A DNA stretch of 13,744 nucleotides from CAYYNP01 sp964472545 (GTDB lineage Bacteria > Planctomycetota > Planctomycetia > Pirellulales > Thermoguttaceae), in assembly GCA_964472545.1 (NCBI GenBank), contig CAYYNP010000270.1, positions 1-13,744 on the forward strand. Direction: 5' to 3'. Positions within the stretch are counted from its first letter, which is position 1. Every line of letters begins with the position of its first letter. Both the position numbers and the translations under genes were made by a program. This document shows, piece after piece, positions 6,969 to 12,493 of this stretch. The notes under the pieces are model-generated. The model was given only the letters and a program-made list of their open reading frames with translations, had not been told where the DNA came from and searched no databases.

Positions 6969-7538
6969 TCAGTCCCTGGCGCGTTCCAGATACTCGCCGG
7001 TGCGGGTGTCGATCTTGACCATATCGCCCATCTCGACGAACGCGGGACACTCGAACTCGGCGCCGGTTTCTACTTTGCAGGGCTTGGTGACGTTGGTGGC
7101 CGTATTGCCTTTGGCGCCGGGCTCGCAGAACTCGACCTTCAGCACGACGTGGTTCGGCGGCGTCAGGGCGATGGGGTTGTTGTTGAACAGCAGCATGCTG
7201 CAAACCATGCCCTCCTTGAGATACTTCCAGCCGTCGTCGACCTGCTCTTTGCTCAACTCGTATTGCTCGTAGTTCTCGTTGTGCATGAAGACGAAGGTCT
7301 CGCCCTGACGGTAGAGGTACTGGGCGCTGATCTCTTCGACGTCGGCTACCTCGAGCGAGTCGCCGCTCTTGTAGGTGCGGTCGATGACGGTGTTGCGGAG
7401 CAGGTTCCGCAGCTTGCACTTGTAGAGCGCCTGGCCCTTGCCCGGCTTGACGAAGTTGCACTCGATCATCGAGTAGGGGTCGCCGTCGAGTTGGACCTTC
7501 AGGCCCTTGCGAAAATCGCTGGTGTTGTAGCTGGCCAC
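6969..7538 (-). CDS. efp: Translation elongation factor P
   Basis: Binds between the ribosomal P and E sites and promotes peptide bond formation at consecutive prolines. 189 residues, the normal length, starting at GTG 7538 (GTG GCC AGC) with only a weak GGGA upstream. The N-terminal KOW-like domain carries 'VKPGKGQA' with Lys34 at the loop tip, the residue that receives beta-lysine in E. coli. Two OB-fold domains follow (about 65-130 and 130-189), ending in 'DMVKIDTRTGEYLERARD', the characteristic C-terminal signature. The partners epmA (downstream, same strand) and epmB (divergent, 38 bp away) strongly support beta-lysylation as opposed to the rhamnosyl or unmodified types of EF-P. Confidence 0.97.
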   Translation of the reverse strand: MASYNTSDFRKGLKVQLDGDPYSMIECNFVKPGKGQALYKCKLRNLLRNTVIDRTYKSGDSLEVADVEEISAQYLYRQGETFVFMHNENYEQYELSKEQVDDGWKYLKEGMVCSMLLFNNNPIALTPPNHVVLKVEFCEPGAKGNTATNVTKPCKVETGAEFECPAFVEMGDMVKIDTRTGEYLERARD

Positions 7539-7576
7539 GTTCGTAATCCCGTTTCGGTTTCTGCCGCGAAGAGGTT

Positions 7577-8686
7577 ATGGTACGATTTGCCGTTATGGCA
7601 AGTGTAGGTTCTGTCGATTCGTCCGTCCGGCGGCGTCCCGCGCCCGTGCCGCCGGAAAACTCCGTGCTGCGGGAAAATCCCGTGCCGGAAGACCCCGCGG
7701 TGCCCCGTTACGGCGATTGGCAGGCGGCGTTGGCCGACGCGGTGCGCGATCCGGCCGAACTGTGTCGGCTGTTGCGGCTGCCGGAGTCGGTGGCTTCCAA
7801 GGCGGCGGCTGCCGAGTTCCCGCTGTTGGTGCCCAGGCCGTATTTGGGCCGCATTCGATCGGGGGACCCTCGGGACCCACTTTTGGTGCAGGTGCTGCCA
7901 CATGCCGCCGAATCGGCCGCCGTGGCCGGCTTCCGGCGCGACCCGCTCGGCGAGAGCGAGGCCACGATCGCCCCCTGCCTGCTGCGTAAGTACCGAGGAC
8001 GATCCCTCATCGTAGCAACCCGTGCCTGCGGCGTCCATTGCCGTTTCTGTTTCCGGCGTCATTCTCGGGGAAAAACGGCCTTTGGCAACGACGAAACAGC
8101 CGACGTCGAGCTGGCCATCGAGCGGATCGCGGCGGATGAGTCGATCCGTGAAGTGATCCTCAGCGGTGGGGATCCCTTGATGTTGCCGGACGAGCAGCTT
8201 GGGGGAATTGCCACAAGCCTCTCCCAGATTGCTCATCTTCGCCGGTTTCGGCTCCATACGCGGTTGCCAATGGCCGTTCCAGACCGGGTGACGTCCGAGT
8301 TGGTGGCCTCGCTTCGCAGCACGCGATTACCCGCGATCGTGGTGATTCACGTCAATCATCCGGCGGAGATCGACGACGCGGTGGCCGCGGCCCTGGGCCG
8401 GTTGATCGAGGCGGGGATTCCCGTGCTTTCGCAGACCGTTCTGCTGCACGGCGCGAACGACCGCCCAGACATTTTGGCGATGCTCTTCGAGCGGTTGGCC
8501 GACCTTCGGGCGATCCCTTACTACCTGCACCAACTAGACCGCGTCGCCGCAGCGGCCCATTTCGAGGTGCCGGTGGCGGAGGGGATTCGGATCGTGGAAG
8601 AGCTCCGCCGGCGGCTGCCGGGCTACGCCGTGCCGCGGTACGTGCAAGACACGCCCGGGGCGGCCCATAAGCGGGTACTTGCCTAG
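7577..8686 (+). CDS. epmB: L-lysine 2,3-aminomutase, EF-P beta-lysylation protein EpmB
   Basis: Radical SAM and PLP enzyme that converts L-lysine to (R)-beta-lysine, the donor for EpmA. 369 residues as called. The start is uncertain between ATG 7577 (GAAGAGG only 2 nt before it) and ATG 7595, which has no ribosome binding site. The first ~45 residues are Pro/Arg-rich and variable; similarity to E. coli EpmB begins at 'DWQAALADAVRDPAELCRLL' (47-66). The [4Fe-4S] motif is C151-x3-C155-x2-C158 ('RACGVHCRFCFRRH'), followed by 'EVILSGGDPLML' and 'VVIHVNHPAEID', both typical of lysine aminomutases. Lys365 in the last line ('PGAAHKRVLA') is the likely PLP lysine by position. The protein ends four residues later, shorter at the C-terminus than E. 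coli EpmB. It is read away from efp. Confidence 0.93.
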   Translation: MVRFAVMASVGSVDSSVRRRPAPVPPENSVLRENPVPEDPAVPRYGDWQAALADAVRDPAELCRLLRLPESVASKAAAAEFPLLVPRPYLGRIRSGDPRDPLLVQVLPHAAESAAVAGFRRDPLGESEATIAPCLLRKYRGRSLIVATRACGVHCRFCFRRHSRGKTAFGNDETADVELAIERIAADESIREVILSGGDPLMLPDEQLGGIATSLSQIAHLRRFRLHTRLPMAVPDRVTSELVASLRSTRLPAIVVIHVNHPAEIDDAVAAALGRLIEAGIPVLSQTVLLHGANDRPDILAMLFERLADLRAIPYYLHQLDRVAAAAHFEVPVAEGIRIVEELRRRLPGYAVPRYVQDTPGAAHKRVLA

Positions 8687-8738
8687 CCGCGCGGTTTCTC
8701 GCCTTGGAGTTTGGCGGCGTTGCGGCGACAATCGGGCC

Positions 8739-9614
8739 ATGAAAGGGTCCCGAGTGTTGATCGTGCTCTTCCTGTTGGCCACCGTGTCGGCCGACCTGGC
8801 GGCGCTGTCGATCGTCGGCAGTGAAGTCTGGTTCTCGTCCTTCAGGCCCACCATGGCCTTCGTTGTGCTCTTGGCATTGCTCCATAGCCAGATCGGGCTG
8901 ATCGCAGTTTGGGGTAGTTGGAGTCGCGATTGGATCCCGTTGCGCTTGGGGGGCGTGTTTCTGTTTGTGGCGGTCTGGAGCGTAAGTGCGTGGCTTCTGT
9001 TGCCGGACAGTCAGGCAGCGTCGCCCGCGGGGGCCACACAACGCGGGATTCTCCTGGCGGTCCCGCTGCTGACCGTTTTCATGCCCCTTTTGATCGTCCG
9101 GCTGCAAGGCGTTGCGTTGAGAAAGGGCGACGACGCTCAACAGTCAGGCGACGATGTGAGTCGCCGTTTTCAGTTCACGATCGGCTACCTCCTGGTCTGG
9201 ATGACCGCCGTGGCCGTCGTGTTGGGCACGTGCCAGTACCTGGTTCGTTTCCGGTTTCCGTTTGTGCCAATGGAAATCACCCGCCATGTCGATCTCGCAA
9301 TTGCGTTGGGTATGGGCCACGGCGTGATCGCGCTGCTATCGGTTTGGGCGGTGCTGGGCGCCAAGGGACGAACCGTCCGAACGGCGCGGCAGTTGTTGTA
9401 CCTTGCGGCGACTGCTTGTGTTGTCTACTCGCTGCACCGAGTCAGTGTACGACGTGAGCCCTTGCATCCGAGTGCCGTTCTCTACGCGGTGGAGGCCCTG
9501 CTGTTGATCGCATCGCTCGGCGTGTTTCGCCTCTGCGGATATCGACTCACGTACGACGACGCGCCGGCCGTCGACGACGGGGCGGAAGACGACAAAGCAG
9601 CGACGGACGCGTGA
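8739..9614 (+). CDS. Multi-pass membrane protein of unknown function
   Basis: 291 residues. The frame opens at 8679, inside epmB, but the ATG at 8739 starts directly at a transmembrane segment and avoids an Arg-rich leader; the ribosome binding site is weak. About eight hydrophobic segments: roughly residues 5-27, 38-60, 70-88, 103-121, 144-167, 175-197, 209-222 and 236-256. The fifth, 'RRFQFTIGYLLVWMTAVAVVLG', matches a membrane motif of the form 'F-(S/T)-(I/L)-x-x-LL-x-x-(T/M)-x-x-A' seen in many planctomycete proteins. The C-terminus is acidic (Asp/Glu-rich from about residue 262). No catalytic motif is visible. It lies 52 bp after epmB on the same strand and may share its transcript; a role with EF-P is not implied. 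Confidence 0.75.
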   Translation: MKGSRVLIVLFLLATVSADLAALSIVGSEVWFSSFRPTMAFVVLLALLHSQIGLIAVWGSWSRDWIPLRLGGVFLFVAVWSVSAWLLLPDSQAASPAGATQRGILLAVPLLTVFMPLLIVRLQGVALRKGDDAQQSGDDVSRRFQFTIGYLLVWMTAVAVVLGTCQYLVRFRFPFVPMEITRHVDLAIALGMGHGVIALLSVWAVLGAKGRTVRTARQLLYLAATACVVYSLHRVSVRREPLHPSAVLYAVEALLLIASLGVFRLCGYRLTYDDAPAVDDGAEDDKAATDA

Positions 9615-10039
9615 CGGCCGGGCAGTTCAGCCACTCTCGCCGAAGCGGTCACCGTAATGGCGAGGCCCTCTCTTCATGGTTGGCCAATCACCGACGCGGC
9701 CGCGAGCGATCTGCCGATTACATAGGCCTCGGGGATTATTGTCGTAAGCACTCGCCCAACCCGTTCGTAGTGCCCCGATTCATCGGGGCCGTGCAGCGGA
9801 ATCCCGCGAAAGACCGCATGAATGCGGTCACTACGAACGGCTCTTGACGGGTTGGGCGATTGCTTACTTATTGTCGCCGCCTTCGGTGCCGACGCAGCCT
9901 GTCGGGATACACTGCGAGTGTCGTACAACTCGTTCGGCGACAACACGTTATGGTCTCGCACGTTCCTCTCTTGCAGCACTTCATCGTCTCGTGCCGTGCC
10001 CTCATTCTCTTCTTTTCCCAAAAAAGTTGCCGCAGGCGC
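9615..10039. other. Intergenic region holding a MITE
   Basis: About 425 bp between the membrane protein and the blaI promoter. Apart from the element at 9744-9867 it shows no gene: open frames on both strands cross the repeat and have no good starts. Confidence 0.6.
9744..9867. mobile_element. IS66-like MITE, 124 bp, with 8-bp target duplication
   Basis: Terminal inverted repeats of 21 bp (9744-9764 and 9847-9867) match at 20 of 21 positions and begin GTAAGCA. The element is directly flanked on both sides by the 8-bp direct repeat TTATTGTC (9736-9743 and 9868-9875). Ends starting GTAAGC and 8-bp target duplications are hallmarks of the IS66 family. It has no room for a transposase, so it would be moved in trans. 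Inside lies a second palindromic unit: CCGTTCGTAGTG (9761-9772) pairs perfectly with 9829-9840 and encloses two hairpins, GCCCCGAT / ATCGGGGC (9772-9789) and GACCGCAT / ATGCGGTC (9812-9829). That inner unit resembles a repeat found alone in planctomycetes, so one element may be nested in the other. Confidence 0.8.
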
Positions 10040-10068
10040 TTGACATCTTACGGCAACAGTCGTAAAAT
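10040..10068 (+). promoter_or_regulatory. Sigma-70-type promoter of the blaI operon
   Basis: TTGACA (10040-10045), a 17-bp spacer, and TAAAAT (10063-10068) form a near-consensus housekeeping promoter. Transcription should begin about 10075, giving a 5' leader of about 40 nt before the repressor start. The spacer holds an operator dyad. Confidence 0.75.
10048..10065. promoter_or_regulatory. Operator 1 for the BlaI-type repressor
   Basis: TTACGGCAACAGTCGTAA is a dyad with half-sites TTACGGC and TTACGAC. It fills the space between the -35 and -10 boxes and overlaps the -10, so a bound repressor would block polymerase. BlaI/MecI operators in Firmicutes are TACA/TGTA dyads in the same place; the TACG-type half-site here is my inference. 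Confidence 0.7.
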
Positions 10069-10078
10069 CAGAGTTGCA

Positions 10079-10094
10079 TACGGCACGTGCCGTA
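10079..10094. promoter_or_regulatory. Operator 2 for the BlaI-type repressor
   Basis: TACGGCACGTGCCGTA is a perfect 16-bp palindrome sharing the TACGGC half-site with operator 1. The centres are 30 bp apart, about three helical turns, which places two repressor dimers on the same face of the DNA. It lies just after the predicted transcription start. Confidence 0.7.
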
Positions 10095-10116
10095 AAGCGG
10101 ATGCCGGAGAATTGCG

Positions 10117-10509
10117 ATGGCCAAGTCCTTTGCCACGCTCGGCGAGTTGGAGATTCAGGTGTTGCGGCACGTTTGGCAGCAACAGCCGTGTACCGAGCGG
10201 CAGATTAGCGACCTGGTCCAACGGGGCCGGACGGTAGCGCGGACCACGGTGCTGAAGACCCTCCAACGCTTGGAGGCCAAGGGGATCTTGGCCCGGGTGC
10301 CGGGGCAGAGCCCCATCCGATTTCGTGCCACGCTGGACGAAGAGCACGTGCTTCCGGTCCTGACTCGCCGGTTCGTCGAGCGGGTGTTGGGCGGTTCTCC
10401 CGGGCCGTTGCTGGCTTACTTTTCCGACTCCGGACAACTTTCCGAGAAGGACCTCAAGGCTCTGCGAGCGATCGCCCGGAAGATCGCTCAGCCGCCGCAG
10501 CAGAAGTAG
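10117..10509 (+). CDS. BlaI/MecI/CopY-family transcriptional repressor
   Basis: 130 residues with GGAG 7 nt before the ATG. The N-terminal winged helix-turn-helix (about 7-72) has the family pattern 'LGELEIQVLRHVW' and the recognition region 'RTVARTTVLKTLQRLEAKGIL' (shown here in two parts of one helix-turn-helix: 38-47 and 48-58). The C-terminal dimerisation helices run from about 78 to 123, with 'LSEKDLKALRAIARKI' resembling the end of BlaI. In S. aureus BlaI is inactivated by cleavage between Asn101 and Phe102; here Tyr101-Phe102 stands at the same number ('LLAYFSDSGQLS'), which may be the cleavage site of the partner peptidase. It should repress its own operon through the two dyads upstream. 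The M56 peptidase gene starts 11 bp later. Confidence 0.92.
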   Translation: MAKSFATLGELEIQVLRHVWQQQPCTERQISDLVQRGRTVARTTVLKTLQRLEAKGILARVPGQSPIRFRATLDEEHVLPVLTRRFVERVLGGSPGPLLAYFSDSGQLSEKDLKALRAIARKIAQPPQQK

Positions 10510-10520
10510 CGAGTGTCGCC

Positions 10521-11516
10521 ATGTCGACGATGGTCTTGACTCTCAACGGTTGGGCCGAAGGCTGGCTGGGGGCGATGGGAGCCGTGCTTTGGCAGTCCTC
10601 GCTGCTAGTGGGCCTCGCGGCGCTGGTCGCCTGGCGGCTGCGGCGATCCTCGCCGGTAGTCCGCTATTGGCTGTGGCAGATCGTGGCCGTCAAGCTCCTG
10701 TTGATGCCCTTTTGGACGTTTGCCGTTCCGTGGCCTTCGTGGGCCCAGAGCAGGCCGGCGGCGCAATCGGCGGTGCCACAGCCGGCGGAACGCCCGGGCG
10801 GCGACTTGGATCGGCTGGTGCTTCACACCCCGTTGCCTTTGGCAGAAGGCTCGGACCCGGCCCCCGACGCGCGCGCTGCGTCGTCTTGGAACACGCTCAC
10901 AGTCGTCACCTGGCAAGCGTGGCTCCTGTTGACGTGGTTTGTGGTCGTGCTGTTGCAGTCGGTCCGTCTCTTGATTCAACGTTTGCGGCTGGCCGGCTTC
11001 CTCCGGCAAGGGGTGCCCGTCGACGGAGAGCTTGCCGGACTGGTGGCCGAACTGGCCGAGCAGCTTGGACTTCGCCGCGTGCCGGCGGCCGTGTCTGTGG
11101 CCGGCGACTGCCCGCTGTTTGTTTGCGGGTTTTGGCGGCCGCGGCTTGTCTTGCCCGGCCGGCTGCTGGCCTCACTCAATCCGGCCGTGCGCCGGCGAGT
11201 CATCTTGCACGAACTGGCCCATGCCAAACGGCGAGATCTAGTCTGGGGTTGGCCCGTTCAGATCGCACGGATGGTCTACTTCTTCCATCCGCTGGTCTAT
11301 TGGGTGGGGCATCAACTCCGCCTGGAACGAGAGCTGGCATGCGACCAGCTAGCCATGGTTCGCAGCGAGTGTCCTCCCGCCGAGTACGCCCGGACGCTGA
11401 TCCAGGTGGTCGGTCAGGCGTCCGAGCCGGCGGCCGTGCAGGCCGCAGCCATTGCCGTCGGCATGTCGGGCGGCCAACGATTGTCGAAACAGAAACCACC
11501 GTACAACGGTCCCTGA
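10521..11516 (+). CDS. M56 (BlaR1-like) membrane metallopeptidase, lacking the sensor part
   Basis: 331 residues. Three transmembrane segments at about 18-39, 46-69 and 128-152, then the cytoplasmic zinc peptidase domain: 'ILHELAHAKRRD' with the HExxH motif at 230-234, 'FFHPLVYWV', and 'ERELACDQLA' with the third ligand Glu271 and Asp275. Catalytic residues are intact. In BlaR1 the protein continues through a fourth transmembrane helix into an extracellular sensor. Here the frame ends soon after the peptidase domain with an unrelated tail ('QKPPYNGP'), and the missing helix and outer part are found in the next gene. It should cleave the repressor encoded just upstream. A penicillin-binding sensor is absent, so the signal need not be a beta-lactam. 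An alternative start at 10530 is possible. Confidence 0.88.
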   Translation: MSTMVLTLNGWAEGWLGAMGAVLWQSSLLVGLAALVAWRLRRSSPVVRYWLWQIVAVKLLLMPFWTFAVPWPSWAQSRPAAQSAVPQPAERPGGDLDRLVLHTPLPLAEGSDPAPDARAASSWNTLTVVTWQAWLLLTWFVVVLLQSVRLLIQRLRLAGFLRQGVPVDGELAGLVAELAEQLGLRRVPAAVSVAGDCPLFVCGFWRPRLVLPGRLLASLNPAVRRRVILHELAHAKRRDLVWGWPVQIARMVYFFHPLVYWVGHQLRLERELACDQLAMVRSECPPAEYARTLIQVVGQASEPAAVQAAAIAVGMSGGQRLSKQKPPYNGP

Positions 11517-11548
11517 ACGTTCCCACGATTCTTGAAAGGAGAAACGTC

Positions 11549-12484
11549 ATGGCCAGCCAATTCGGCCCCTGGGCGACGCCGATCGATGCGGGGAGCAATC
11601 CGCAACTCAGTGCGTTCTGGCGGCGGCGGCTGACGATGCTCGTCCCCACCAGCCAAACCAGTCCCGTGCTCTCGCGGCGCCATCTGCTGTGGCTCGGCGC
11701 GGCACTGGTCCTGACGATGGTTTTGCCGAGCTTCCACTTCGTCTCGGCGGATACAGCCGTGATATCTGATGACCCCGATGACGCAGACGACCCCGACAAG
11801 AAGGCTACGAGCACCCGGGCAGAGGCGGAGCCGGCCGATCGTCAATCGTGGACGTTGACGCTCCCAGGTGGCAGGAAGATGCACATGTCGGGCGGCACGT
11901 ACACTACAGGAGGAGGCGCTGGCCAGCACGAGGAGATGAAGAAGCTCATCGCCGAGAAGAAGTACGAGTTCGTCAAGACTTTCGAGAGCCCCGACGGAGT
12001 GAAGCAGTACGTCTACAGGTTCCGTTTTTCCAACGGCAATCGCGTGGCCACAAATTTCGCGATGCGTCTGGAAGACGTGGCGTCCTGGGAGGATTATCAG
12101 CAGAAGCAAATTCAGCAGCGGCAACAACGTCAGGAGAAGCTCAATAAGTCCCTCGCGGCCGGAAAGTTCCGATTGATCAACTTGGAAGTGATGCAGGTCC
12201 ATCGTTGCCGAGACGTGGAATCCAAGCAAGAGTTCAAGATTCAACGTATTCCGGTTGCCGACGGCAAGGAAGTCGCGTTTCCCAGGCCCGATTTCTCGGA
12301 GATTCCCGCGTCGGTGAAGGAGACGAGTTGGCAGGAGCATCTCCGGGAGATTCGGGAGGGAACACGGGAATTACTGGGGCTGGAGACCACCAACTCATAT
12401 ACGTACGAAGTACTCTTGGATGACGGGAGCAAAACCCTCTTCCAATACGGCGGCGACCGGCCGCTGGAAAAGTCGCAAGATTGA
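11549..12484 (+). CDS. Single-pass membrane protein matching the detached C-terminal part of a BlaR1-like receptor
   Basis: 311 residues from an ATG with AAAGGAG 8 nt before it. The frame is open upstream to 10550, but that part is a shadow of the peptidase gene. The first 45 residues end in 'FWRRRLTMLVPTSQ', which looks like the basic linker after the peptidase domain in intact M56 receptors. A transmembrane helix follows (about 46-67, 'LLWLGAALVLTMVLPSF'), then an acidic segment (70-80) and an outer region of about 240 residues. That region has a beta-rich part ('SWTLTLPGGRKMHMSGG', 'YVYRFRFSNGNRVATNF'), a Gln-rich helix (about 188-208) and a C-terminal part with 'YTYEVLLDDGSKTLFQYGG'. No enzyme motif is seen; I do not recognise the outer domain. 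Together with the preceding gene it would rebuild a four-helix receptor. It ends 9 bp from the convergent fucosidase gene. Confidence 0.8.
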   Translation: MASQFGPWATPIDAGSNPQLSAFWRRRLTMLVPTSQTSPVLSRRHLLWLGAALVLTMVLPSFHFVSADTAVISDDPDDADDPDKKATSTRAEAEPADRQSWTLTLPGGRKMHMSGGTYTTGGGAGQHEEMKKLIAEKKYEFVKTFESPDGVKQYVYRFRFSNGNRVATNFAMRLEDVASWEDYQQKQIQQRQQRQEKLNKSLAAGKFRLINLEVMQVHRCRDVESKQEFKIQRIPVADGKEVAFPRPDFSEIPASVKETSWQEHLREIREGTRELLGLETTNSYTYEVLLDDGSKTLFQYGGDRPLEKSQD

Positions 12485-12493
12485 CTCGCCGCC

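Noticed and set aside
10521..11516. Assignment as a true BlaR1 beta-lactam receptor.
   Set aside because: No penicillin-binding sensor domain in this gene or in the next, and no beta-lactamase gene nearby.
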